Assembly: GCF_004358095.2 (NCBI RefSeq)
Contig: NZ_SMZJ02000003.1
Location: forward strand, 310,001-374,000
Reading direction: 5' to 3'
Length of the DNA stretch: 64,000 nt
From: Seonamhaeicola sediminis
GTDB taxonomy: Bacteria; Bacteroidota; Bacteroidia; Flavobacteriales; Flavobacteriaceae
In this document: positions 27,677-36,114 of the stretch, piece after piece
Layout: every line of letters starts with the position of its first letter
How positions within the stretch are numbered: position 1 is the stretch's first letter
Notes under the pieces: generated by a model
What the model saw: only the letters and a program-made list of their open reading frames with translations
Told to the model about the DNA's origin: nothing
Database searches by the model: none
Program-made: the position numbers and the translations under genes

Positions 27677-29587
27677 CTAATCGTTTAAAGTTTCTATTTC
27701 CAATTGAATATTTTCCCATTGCTCCATTAAAGTATCTAAATCTGACTTCTTGTTATGATAAACATCAAAAAAATTGGGTTTTGAAGTAGCTTCTTCATAA
27801 TTAATTTCAAGCTCTAAATCTATGGTCTTTATTTCTTTTTCCAAGGCACTAATTTTAGCTTCAATATTACTTAATCTATTCTTTAAAGACTTTATTTTTT
27901 TCTGATCTTCATAAGACGTTTTCGGCTTCTTTTTTGGCGCTTCTTTTGTCACGGTACGCTTTTCTACCTCCCTTAAACTCTCAACTTGACGCTGTTCTAA
28001 ATAATAATCTATACCTCCTAAATATTCCTTTATTTTTTGATCTTTAAACTCATAAACCTTATTAGCCAATCCTTGTAGAAAATCACGGTCATGTGATACT
28101 AGAATTAAAGTCCCCTCGTAGCGTTTTAAAGCTTCTTTTAATACGTTTTTAGACTTGATATCTAAATGATTTGTGGGCTCATCCATTATCAAAACATTAA
28201 AGGGTTGCAACATCAATTTAGCTAATGCTAATCTGTTGCGCTCCCCTCCAGACAGCACTCTAACATATTTTTCAACCTCTTCTCCTCTAAACAAAAACGA
28301 CCCTAGAATATCGCGTACCTTGCTTCTGTTGGTTTCGTTTGCAGCATCAATCATAGTATCTAAAACAGTTTTGTTACCATCTAAGTACTCTGCTTGATTT
28401 TGAGCAAAATACCCTAACTGAACATTATGCCCAAGTTTTAGAGAGCCATCAAACTTAATATCTCCAACAATAATTTTAGCCAAGGTTGATTTACCTTGAC
28501 CATTCTGGCCCACAAAGGCGGTCTTACTATCTCGTTCAATTAATAAATTGATGTTTTTCAAGACTTCTTTTTCCCCATAATTCTTTGAAACTGCTGACGC
28601 CTCAACAACAACTTTACCTGGTGTTACTGAAACAGGAAAATTAAGCGTCATGACACTGTTATCATCTTCATCAACCTCAATACGCTCAATTTTATCTAGC
28701 TTTTTTATAAGTGATTGCGCCATAGAAGCTTTAGTAGCTTTAGCCCTGAACTTTTCAATTAGTTTTTCTGTGTGTTCAATTTGTTTTTGCTGATTTTTTT
28801 GTGATGCCAATTGTTGCTCTCTCAATTCTTCACGTAGTACCAAATATTTTGAATATGGTTTAGGATAATCATAAATTCTCCCTAATGATATTTCAATAGT
28901 TCTATTAGTAACATTATCCAAAAACATTTTGTCATGAGATACTATAACCACAGCTCCAGAATAATTTTTCAAAAAGTTTTCTAACCAAATAATAGATTCA
29001 ATATCCAGATGGTTTGTAGGCTCATCTAAAAGTAAAACATCATTATTTTGAAGTAATAATTTTGCCAGTTCAATACGCATACGCCAACCTCCCGAAAAAG
29101 TATCGGTTAACTTATCAAAATCTTCACGCTTAAAACCAAGCCCCTGCAATATTTTTTCTGTATCGCCTTGATAATTATACCCTCCTAAAATTTCATATTG
29201 ATGCTGCAAATCATTAATATCAACCATAAGCTGATGATATCCGTCACTTTCATAATCTGTTCGTTCTGCCAATTGGGTATTAATAACATCCATGTTAACC
29301 TCTAGACTCTTGATTTCTGTAAAGGCCTCATATGCCTCTTCTAAAACCGTTCTTCCAAAAATAAAATCAATATCCTGCTTTAAAAAACCAATTTTCAGAG
29401 TTTTATCTGTAGCTATTTGTCCAGAGTCAGGCTCTAACTCCTTCGATAAAATTTTAAGCATAGTAGATTTACCAGCACCGTTTTTTCCAATAAGCCCAAC
29501 TCTATCTCCACTTCCTAGTTTAAAGGTTATATCTTCAAATAAATATTCACCTTGAAACGATATTGAAAGATTGTGTATGTTAAGCAT
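27677..29587 (-). CDS. ABC-F family ATPase
   Basis: A 636-residue soluble protein with two ABC domains and no membrane part. The first has Walker A GKNGAGKST, signature FSGGWRMR and Walker B VLLLDEPTNHLD. The second has GQNGQGKST, LSGGERNR and VLIMDEPTNHLD. An ABC-F linker (about 240-310) and a C-terminal coiled-coil domain (about 560-636, Uup-like) are present. ABC-F proteins act on the ribosome in translation or antibiotic protection; the coiled-coil tail resembles the DNA-binding tail of Uup. It is probably a housekeeping factor. It shares a compact divergent promoter region with the DUF983 gene. Confidence 0.92.
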   Translation of the reverse strand: MLNIHNLSISFQGEYLFEDITFKLGSGDRVGLIGKNGAGKSTMLKILSKELEPDSGQIATDKTLKIGFLKQDIDFIFGRTVLEEAYEAFTEIKSLEVNMDVINTQLAERTDYESDGYHQLMVDINDLQHQYEILGGYNYQGDTEKILQGLGFKREDFDKLTDTFSGGWRMRIELAKLLLQNNDVLLLDEPTNHLDIESIIWLENFLKNYSGAVVIVSHDKMFLDNVTNRTIEISLGRIYDYPKPYSKYLVLREELREQQLASQKNQQKQIEHTEKLIEKFRAKATKASMAQSLIKKLDKIERIEVDEDDNSVMTLNFPVSVTPGKVVVEASAVSKNYGEKEVLKNINLLIERDSKTAFVGQNGQGKSTLAKIIVGDIKFDGSLKLGHNVQLGYFAQNQAEYLDGNKTVLDTMIDAANETNRSKVRDILGSFLFRGEEVEKYVRVLSGGERNRLALAKLMLQPFNVLIMDEPTNHLDIKSKNVLKEALKRYEGTLILVSHDRDFLQGLANKVYEFKDQKIKEYLGGIDYYLEQRQVESLREVEKRTVTKEAPKKKPKTSYEDQKKIKSLKNRLSNIEAKISALEKEIKTIDLELEINYEEATSKPNFFDVYHNKKSDLDTLMEQWENIQLEIETLND

Positions 29588-29628
29588 AGAAATGTGACTT
29601 TAGTTACAGAATATTAAACTATTAAAAC

Positions 29629-29661
29629 TACTTTTGTTTTGTTAGAACGGTAGCAAAAGTA
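29629..29661. promoter_or_regulatory. Overlapping face-to-face -7 boxes for ABC-F and DUF983 genes
   Basis: TACTTTTG on the plus strand (29629-29636) and the same octamer on the minus strand (29654-29661) form a perfect 8-bp inverted repeat with a 17-bp spacer. Each fits TAnnTTTG and points at its own gene across the other. Predicted start sites lie within about 10 bp of one another. No clear -33 elements are seen. Confidence 0.4.
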
Positions 29662-29672
29662 CACTAAATTAT

Positions 29673-30056
29673 ATGTTAAAAAAAGGAACCAAGATTTATA
29701 GTATTATAACCGGTTGTTGTCCAAAATGCCACCAAGAATCTATGTATAGCAACAAAAATGCTTATATAATTTCAGATACTTTGAAAATTAACGAACGGTG
29801 TTCTAAGTGCGATACTAAATACCGTATTGAGCCCTCATTTTTTTATGGTGCCATGTACGTAAGTTATGCCGTTGGAATTGCTTTTGCTGTAGCTGCTTAT
29901 GTTATTAGCAACCTGTTTTTTAATGCTAGTTTACAAGTTACTTTTATTTCTATTGTTGGCACCTTAGTAGTTTTTATGCCAATTATAATGAGACTTTCTA
30001 GAAATATTTGGATTAACTTTTTTATGCATTATGACGAAAGTTTGGTAAAGAAATAA
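29673..30056 (+). CDS. DUF983 family membrane protein
   Basis: A 127-residue protein. The N-terminal half has zinc-ribbon-like pairs CCPKC (residues 15-19) and CSKC (near 44), then two membrane segments (YVSYAVGIAFAVAAYVI and FISIVGTLVVFMPIIM). This matches DUF983, a family of small membrane proteins with unknown function. The gene stands alone and is convergent with the FAD oxidoreductase. Confidence 0.88.
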   Translation: MLKKGTKIYSIITGCCPKCHQESMYSNKNAYIISDTLKINERCSKCDTKYRIEPSFFYGAMYVSYAVGIAFAVAAYVISNLFFNASLQVTFISIVGTLVVFMPIIMRLSRNIWINFFMHYDESLVKK

Positions 30057-30078
30057 TCTTAGGTATTACCATTTACGG

Positions 30079-30104
30079 GTCACGCTTTCGGGAGTGGCTT
30101 TTTT
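30079..30104 (+). terminator. Weak terminator after DUF983 gene
   Basis: GTCAC and GTGGC (one G-T pair) form a 5-bp stem with a 10-nt loop, followed by six T. The position just after the DUF983 stop supports it, but the stem is short. Confidence 0.4.
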
Positions 30105-30164
30105 CAACCTCCTCTCATTCAGTTATCAAATAACAAAACCTCAACAGCTAACAAAATAGACGTT

Positions 30165-31208
30165 TTAGCTATAAAACCTTTTAATATCAATTTCATTTTC
30201 TAAAGCAATATTATTTTCAATAAAATTATAAAGCTGTTTAGCTACATAAGGTCCAATCATAACACCACGTGTTCCTAGTCCATTTAAAACAAACAGATTT
30301 TTATACTCATTATGTCTACCAACCAAAGGTCTTCTATCCTTTACAGTTGGTCTCACTCCTGCAACTTGATGAATAACTTCAAACTCACATGAAATTAGTT
30401 TTTTGAGCTTTCCTAATAGTTCCTCTTTAGCTTTTAATGATGTTTTATTGGTTAAATCATTCCATTCGTAAGTAGCTCCAACAATATATAAATCATCCGC
30501 TAAAGGAATTAAAAAGGCTGCAGACTTTAACACGAAATCTATTTTCAATTCCGGGGCATGAATAATTAATAATTCTCCTTTGGCGGGTACTAATGGTAAA
30601 TTACTAAAAAACGGATTGTGTTTAATTCCAAAACCTTCGGCAAATACGATGTATTCTGATTCAATATTTTTATATTGAATTTTATCTTTTTCAATTTTTA
30701 ACATATCATATTCAAAGGCTTCTTCTAATAACCTGTTCTTCTCCTTCAAATAACCCTTATATGAATCTATCAAAGTTTTAACATCAATTCTTCCAGTATT
30801 AAACACCTCACCAAAGCCAAAAGGAGCTTCTAAACTATCATTATTGTTTTTAATAATAGTATCTGATAGATACTCTGAAAGCAATGGCTTATCAGATGCT
30901 GTAAACCAATTATTTTGTTCTTCGGTTGAAGTGAATTTTCTGTAGACAGGAATTTTATAATCTAACTTAACACTTAACAACTTTTCAAGGGAAGCATATA
31001 CTGGTAATGCTAATTCTAATTGCTCTTTGGCCTTCCAAACACTAGTGAAACGTTTTAAGACCACTGGGTTGTATAAACCTCCAGCAACGAATGATGATAA
31101 TTGAGAGTTATTATCAAAAACCATAAAGTTTTTACTATTAGTTCTAAGTTGTTCGCAAAAGTTAATCCCTGCTAACCCAATGCCTACCACAATGCAATCT
31201 ACTTTCAT
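30165..31208 (-). CDS. FAD-dependent oxidoreductase (DAO family)
   Basis: A 347-residue enzyme with an N-terminal Rossmann motif VVGIGLAGINFCEQL binding FAD, a central VFAEGFGIKHNPFF segment, and a C-terminal HQVAGVRPTVKDRRPLVG followed by LNGLGTRGVMIGP, typical of the D-amino-acid oxidase superfamily and related to the MnmC C-terminal half. No signal peptide. The substrate is not known; oxidation of an amine or amino acid is the family norm. It has its own upstream region and is separated from gldN by a terminator. Confidence 0.85.
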   Translation of the reverse strand: MKVDCIVVGIGLAGINFCEQLRTNSKNFMVFDNNSQLSSFVAGGLYNPVVLKRFTSVWKAKEQLELALPVYASLEKLLSVKLDYKIPVYRKFTSTEEQNNWFTASDKPLLSEYLSDTIIKNNNDSLEAPFGFGEVFNTGRIDVKTLIDSYKGYLKEKNRLLEEAFEYDMLKIEKDKIQYKNIESEYIVFAEGFGIKHNPFFSNLPLVPAKGELLIIHAPELKIDFVLKSAAFLIPLADDLYIVGATYEWNDLTNKTSLKAKEELLGKLKKLISCEFEVIHQVAGVRPTVKDRRPLVGRHNEYKNLFVLNGLGTRGVMIGPYVAKQLYNFIENNIALENEIDIKRFYS

Positions 31209-31275
31209 TTTACGAATATATGAAGTTTAGAAATTTTAAAGCCGTTCCGAGTACTCTCAGTATGACAAATTAAAC

Positions 31276-31302
31276 AAAAAAAAACCCACTAAAAGTGGGC
31301 TT
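31276..31302 (-). terminator. Terminator of gldKLMN operon
   Basis: On the minus strand AGCCCACT pairs with AGTGGGTT around a TTT loop, followed by a U-tract of about nine. It lies 25 bp after the gldN stop. Confidence 0.85.
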
Positions 31303-31327
31303 AAAAATTATCTAAATTCTTATGTGG

Positions 31328-32218
31328 TTAATAAGTCCACATATCTAGTTCAAAATCTCTAATTTTATCCTTAATTCTTTCAGATTCCAATAATTGCATT
31401 AAAGCATTTTGTGAGATATACTCATTAACTTTTCTATCCCCTTGTACATTTTCCTCTTTGTATATATATCCATGAAAACGTCTGGAATTCAAAATATGAT
31501 CAAAAGAGAACGGAATGGCACTATTCTCGTTATTAAACGATTTAGCTTCATGTAATACCTCTCTGGCGTCTGGTAAAAAGACCCAAAATAATTCTACTAG
31601 ATCTGGTTCTTCTTCATCTATAAAATTAACATCTGGTGCTACAGGAGCTATTCCTAATAACCTGTATTTCATTTCAGATTGGCGCTTATCAAAATACCAC
31701 AACCCTTTAACGCGATATTCCATAATATCTGCAGCAGTAATATCACGTCTGTTAATATATTCTGCCGACAATTCTTCACCTGCATTTAACTGTTCAATAC
31801 CTAACTCAGTAGTATCAATTTTGCTTAAAGCAGCTTCAATATCTTTTAGTGTTCTTTGGGTTGTAAAATAAGAATCATCATAAATTCTTTCAATGTTACC
31901 ATTTTTAATGTTTTTCATAAGCACATCATAAAGAGACCTTCTATTACTACCAATGTTATTTGTGTCAATAGGGTAGTACAATGGGAAGTTAGCACGTTCG
32001 TCAAGAACAATTTTCTCCCAGGTCATTTTAGAAAAAAGAATATCTCTATCATCTACATAACCATAAGGCAGTGGCTTATCATTATCAATTGCTATCTGTG
32101 CTTCTGTTCTTACACCTATTTCTTCGGGTGATTTAGCATTCAATATATTTGCCTGAGCAAACATGCTTGAAGCTGTAAAAACAGTTACCATGGTTAATAA
32201 AAAACTTTTATAATTCAT
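31328..32218 (-). CDS. gldN: Gliding motility protein GldN
   Basis: A 296-residue periplasmic component of the type IX secretion system. The signal peptide ends near SSMFAQ. The body has family features such as YGYVDDRDILFSKMTWEKI near the start, DMEYRVKGLW-type segments (here DIMEYRVKGLWYFDKRQSEM) and RRFHGYIYKEENVQGD near the end. GldN (PorN in Porphyromonas) binds GldK to form a ring under the outer membrane. It is the last gene of gldKLMN, 46 bp after gldM. Confidence 0.95.
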   Translation of the reverse strand: MNYKSFLLTMVTVFTASSMFAQANILNAKSPEEIGVRTEAQIAIDNDKPLPYGYVDDRDILFSKMTWEKIVLDERANFPLYYPIDTNNIGSNRRSLYDVLMKNIKNGNIERIYDDSYFTTQRTLKDIEAALSKIDTTELGIEQLNAGEELSAEYINRRDITAADIMEYRVKGLWYFDKRQSEMKYRLLGIAPVAPDVNFIDEEEPDLVELFWVFLPDAREVLHEAKSFNNENSAIPFSFDHILNSRRFHGYIYKEENVQGDRKVNEYISQNALMQLLESERIKDKIRDFELDMWTY

Positions 32219-32264
32219 CTTTTTATATTTTAATAGGGCTTTAATCTAAGACTATTCTTAGATT

Positions 32265-33824
32265 TTAATTTGTAAGCTCAATAATTACAGGCGACACTTT
32301 TTTAAGTATAACACTTACACCGCTTGCTTTAGCTTCAATATCAAATATTTGCACGTCTGATCCTCGTTTTGCTTTACGTAATGCAGATTTCGCTCTACTG
32401 TCTAGCTTATTACCACTAACATTAATGGTTGGTTGCCCAGACACTTTAAACTTAAATCCTGTAACTCGCAATGGTAATTCGAAATCGAAATCGTCGAACT
32501 TCGCGCCAACAGAAGATATCTCCAAACTATTACGTTGCATTTTTACCTGACCATCTTCACCTCTAATAGTTCCAGTTGGTTTTGGTAAATCTTTAATTCT
32601 GAAAGTAGCATTATCACTCACTGGTTTTCCATCTGGCAACTTACCAGTTACATTAATGGTTACCTCTCTACCCTTAACGGTAGTTACGTCCATAACATAG
32701 TTGCTACCTCTAACTCTAGATAATCCTTGAGCTCTAGCGCTTACGTTATTATCAGGAATTCCCGCAAATGAAATGGTCATTGGGTTTTTAACACCACGAT
32801 ATACCACATTCATTTTATCTGCTGAAATCGTAGCTGAATTTGGCTTTGGAACGGTAGCAAAAGATGATGATACAGGTACTTCAACTTCTTCTCCATCTTG
32901 AGCAAAGATTAATTTACCTTCTATCTTATGTTCTCCAGGATTACCTGTTCCTACTTTTAATTTTACTTTACCCTCCTCAATAGAGTACTGATCTTCACTT
33001 AAAGGTCTTCCATCTAAAGTTAATTCAACTCTCTTAGGCTTAGTAGAGGCATCTTTTCTACCCAATACTATTTGACCATCAAATGTTTCTCCGTTAAAGT
33101 AAGCAGACTTTGTAGTTTCTAACAACGTAGTATAGTTAGTCATAGATACCTCGCTAGAAAGTGTTCCTTGTAACATTGCAGATAACACTTGAGATTCAGT
33201 GGTTTTAATATCTGCTTGTAACTGGGTCATCTTTGTTAAAGAAGCCACTAGAGGAAAGCCTTTATAATGGTACTCTAACCATGGTTGCTTTCCTGCACCA
33301 CGCTTAATATCATCGGTATTAAAGTTTTTTTGAACATCTTTCACAATGTCTTCCATACCATTTTGATCTTTTAGAATTTCTGAAACACCATCTCTAAAGG
33401 TAGCTATTTGATTTAAAAACTCTTCACCCTCAGGCTTGAGCTTATCTCCTTTAAAAAAGTTTTCATCAAGGTAATCACCTTTGTCCATAATCTCATAATC
33501 TTCAGGATCATCAACTGTGGCTTCCATCTTACCTTTTAATTCTTCGAGATAATCATTAAAATTAGTCGCTAAAACATGTATTTGACTTGCCTTATCCTTT
33601 AAAGGCTCATATTTTTCTTTTTGATCTATAGCTTTTTGTTCTAAACTAGCTACAAACGCTTGATTGCGAATAGTTGCAGCCTCATTAGATTCCGTAAGCT
33701 TTTTATTCATTAATCCAAAGGCCGAAAGTACCTCCTTTGACATATTTAATGCTAACATTGCAATGAAGATTAAATACATCAGATTAATCATCTTCTGTCT
33801 TGGTGATAAATTATTTCCTGCCAT
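32265..33824 (-). CDS. gldM: Gliding motility protein GldM
   Basis: A 519-residue inner-membrane protein, the shaft of the proton-driven T9SS/gliding motor. The N-terminus (NNLSPRQKMINLMYLIF) has one membrane segment followed by SKEVLSAFGLM, the conserved GldM opening. The periplasmic part is a helical domain (about 35-220) followed by several Ig-like beta-domains reaching the GldKN ring. Length matches the family (about 515-520). It starts 46 bp after gldL; the motor function depends on the GldL membrane helices. Confidence 0.97.
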   Translation of the reverse strand: MAGNNLSPRQKMINLMYLIFIAMLALNMSKEVLSAFGLMNKKLTESNEAATIRNQAFVASLEQKAIDQKEKYEPLKDKASQIHVLATNFNDYLEELKGKMEATVDDPEDYEIMDKGDYLDENFFKGDKLKPEGEEFLNQIATFRDGVSEILKDQNGMEDIVKDVQKNFNTDDIKRGAGKQPWLEYHYKGFPLVASLTKMTQLQADIKTTESQVLSAMLQGTLSSEVSMTNYTTLLETTKSAYFNGETFDGQIVLGRKDASTKPKRVELTLDGRPLSEDQYSIEEGKVKLKVGTGNPGEHKIEGKLIFAQDGEEVEVPVSSSFATVPKPNSATISADKMNVVYRGVKNPMTISFAGIPDNNVSARAQGLSRVRGSNYVMDVTTVKGREVTINVTGKLPDGKPVSDNATFRIKDLPKPTGTIRGEDGQVKMQRNSLEISSVGAKFDDFDFELPLRVTGFKFKVSGQPTINVSGNKLDSRAKSALRKAKRGSDVQIFDIEAKASGVSVILKKVSPVIIELTN

Positions 33825-33870
33825 TTCTAATTAGGTTTTGGTTATTAATATAAATTTGGGTAACCCCTAA

Positions 33871-34506
33871 TTAGCTTTTATTCATAGCAGATAACATACC
33901 TCCATAAACACCATTTAATGATGATAGATTAGATGCTAAAGATTGCATTTGCTCTTTTAATTTAGCAGCGTTCTCAACAGACTCTTCATTTAAAGCAGCT
34001 TGCTTGTTAATACTTTCTAACTGTACTTTATATAAACTGTTTAAAGATTCCATTTGAGCAGCAGCTAAAGATAATTCTTCGCCGTACTTTCTTGTAGCTT
34101 CCATAGAATCTACAGTTGGTGTAAGGTTTTTAGCAGCACCTTCAAAGTTTTTAATGCTATCTCCTAAACTAGCCATAAGTTCGCCATCAATTTTAGCGTC
34201 TTTTAATAACTCATCTAATTTTTTAGATAACAAACCTTGAGGGTCTTTAGCTTCTTTTTCGGTTGCTTGACCACCCGCTAACTCTGGGTAAACAAGTGAC
34301 CAATCTAAATCGTCGTCTACTGGTTCAAATGCTGAAATAGCAAAAATGATTGCTTCTGTTACCAATCCAATGGTTAACATGACATTACCTGTTAAAGGTC
34401 CAATTTCAAAATGAATAATTTTGAACAATGCTCCTACGATTACGATTGATGCTCCTAATCCGTAAGCTAAATTCATAAACTTTTTACTTGCTCTTGACTG
34501 TGCCAT
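33871..34506 (-). CDS. gldL: Gliding motility protein GldL
   Basis: A 211-residue inner-membrane motor subunit. Two membrane helices lie at about 13-30 (LAYGLGASIVIVGALFKI) and 38-58 (NVMLTIGLVTEAIIFAIS), followed by a cytoplasmic helical tail. Glu49 in GLVTEAIIF is the conserved membrane glutamate thought to carry protons. With GldM it energises T9SS transport and gliding. It sits 70 bp after gldK. Confidence 0.97.
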   Translation of the reverse strand: MAQSRASKKFMNLAYGLGASIVIVGALFKIIHFEIGPLTGNVMLTIGLVTEAIIFAISAFEPVDDDLDWSLVYPELAGGQATEKEAKDPQGLLSKKLDELLKDAKIDGELMASLGDSIKNFEGAAKNLTPTVDSMEATRKYGEELSLAAAQMESLNSLYKVQLESINKQAALNEESVENAAKLKEQMQSLASNLSSLNGVYGGMLSAMNKS

Positions 34507-34576
34507 AATTTTCGATTTTTAATTTAAGTACGAATACTTAAGTAGGTTAATTAATAGTAATTTATTATTGATTAGA

Positions 34577-35959
34577 TTAAATTTTTGTCTTTTTACCGTT
34601 TTTAGAATTTACTTGTGTCCCCATATAATCCTGAACGGTTCTAAAGCCAATATAACTTCTTGCAGAATCTGCATACTCATAATCTCTTGAACTTACTTGT
34701 AAGAAGTATGCAACGTCTTTCCATGATCCCCCACGCACTACTTTACGTTCGTTTTCCATATCGCTAACACTTGGGTTGATGGTCGACATATATTCATAAG
34801 ATGATGGATCATAAGATGAATCTACCCATTCAGCAACATTACCAGCCATGTTGTATAAATTATAATCATTAGGCTCATAAGATTTTGCTTCAACGGTGTA
34901 TAATGCTTGGTCTGCAGCATAATCACCTCTTACTGGTTTAAAGTTTGCCATAAAACAGCCTCTATCACTTTTGGCATAAGGTCCACCCCAAGGAAATGTA
35001 GCTGCTCTCAGTCCTCCTCTAGCGGCATATTCCCATTCAGCTTCTGAAGGTAATCTAAACGCATTTACAAAATGAGCCCCTTTTTTGCTTTTTTGATAGG
35101 TGTTTTTCCATAAAGTTCTCCATTGACAAAAGGCCTTTGCTTGTTTCCAAGTTACACCAACCACAGGGTATTCACCATAAGCATCATGCCAAAAATAATC
35201 GTTATGCATTGGTTCATTATAAGAATATGAGAAGTCTCTAATCCAAACGGTAGTATCAGGATACACCTCAACTTCTTCTTTGAGTAAAACGTCTTTTCTT
35301 CTTAAACTTCTATCCTTAGCGGCCTTTTGAATATCCATGTATGTGTACTGAAACTTAAATTTAGTTACATCCCAAGTACGTTGACCATTATAAGATTCTT
35401 CCATTGGCAAATACATGGTATCCATAACTTCGGCATAATACTCATCAGGGTATTCCGCTGTGTCAAAAATTAAATCAATATCATGATTTAAGTTGTAACC
35501 TTCATATCCGGTAGGTCCGAGCCCAGTATAATTTTCATATATATACTTCTGATAAACGGTCATATTAGCAGTATCTGCTTCTTTAAAAGCAAATTCACCA
35601 ATACCTCCATCTTCAGGCGTCATACCAACTTCATCGGCTAAAATAGCCAACTTAGTCCTAATAATAGAATCTCTAACCCAATTAACAAATTGACGATACT
35701 CACTATTAGTAATTTCTGTTTCATCCATGTAAAAGGGCCTAACAGTAACTGTTTTTGCTGGTGCATTGTGCACGCCTGCTAAATCATCATCTGCTTTACC
35801 CATTATAAACGCACCACCAGGTACAAGTTCCATTCCATAGGGCTTTTCTGGATGCCATTTCTTTCCTTTAACACCCACTAACTCTCCCCTATCTTTGGAG
35901 CCACAACTAGCTAGTAGTATAAGTACTGCGGTTAATAATGTTAACTTTTTCATATTCAT
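34577..35959 (-). CDS. gldK: Gliding motility lipoprotein GldK
   Basis: A 460-residue outer-membrane lipoprotein (leader MNMKKLTLLTAVLILLASC, lipid Cys19). The body is a formylglycine-generating-enzyme-like fold: YGMELVPGGAFIMGKADDD, YPVVGVTWKQAKAFCQWR, RLPSEAEWEYAARGG, YNMAGNVAEWVDSSYDP and VVRGGSWKD. In GldK (PorK) this fold is structural, forming the ring with GldN. It heads the gldKLMN operon; 155 bp upstream carries an inverted repeat (36054-36090). Confidence 0.97.
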   Translation of the reverse strand: MNMKKLTLLTAVLILLASCGSKDRGELVGVKGKKWHPEKPYGMELVPGGAFIMGKADDDLAGVHNAPAKTVTVRPFYMDETEITNSEYRQFVNWVRDSIIRTKLAILADEVGMTPEDGGIGEFAFKEADTANMTVYQKYIYENYTGLGPTGYEGYNLNHDIDLIFDTAEYPDEYYAEVMDTMYLPMEESYNGQRTWDVTKFKFQYTYMDIQKAAKDRSLRRKDVLLKEEVEVYPDTTVWIRDFSYSYNEPMHNDYFWHDAYGEYPVVGVTWKQAKAFCQWRTLWKNTYQKSKKGAHFVNAFRLPSEAEWEYAARGGLRAATFPWGGPYAKSDRGCFMANFKPVRGDYAADQALYTVEAKSYEPNDYNLYNMAGNVAEWVDSSYDPSSYEYMSTINPSVSDMENERKVVRGGSWKDVAYFLQVSSRDYEYADSARSYIGFRTVQDYMGTQVNSKNGKKTKI

Positions 35960-36053
35960 AGAAAACTCGAGGTTAATTAATCTGCTTCAACTTTGCGAGG
36001 GTAAACATATTTATATATTTTTTAAAAAACAACTTTTTCGAGAAAAAAATTAC

Positions 36054-36096
36054 ATTTCATCGTAAAAAGTAAGCATTTAATCGATGAAATAAGCAT
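36054..36096 (-). promoter_or_regulatory. Inverted repeat with CGATGAAAT motif upstream of gldK
   Basis: ATTTCATCG (36054-36062) and CGATGAAAT (36082-36090) are perfect 9-bp inverted arms with a 19-bp spacer, 95-131 bp before gldK. The extended form ATCGATGAAATAAGCAT (36080-36096) resembles the sites before the LRR gene. Within it, GTAAGCATTT and ATAAGCATTT are also near-repeats. Candidate operator for the gliding/T9SS operon. Confidence 0.45.
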
Positions 36097-36114
36097 TTTG
36101 CCTTGATATTGTTG

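Noticed and set aside
34577-35959. GldK as the sulfatase-maturating enzyme for the PUL sulfatase
   Set aside because: It has the FGE-like fold, but it is a lipoprotein in the gldKLMN operon where this fold is structural; position and export argue against maturase function.
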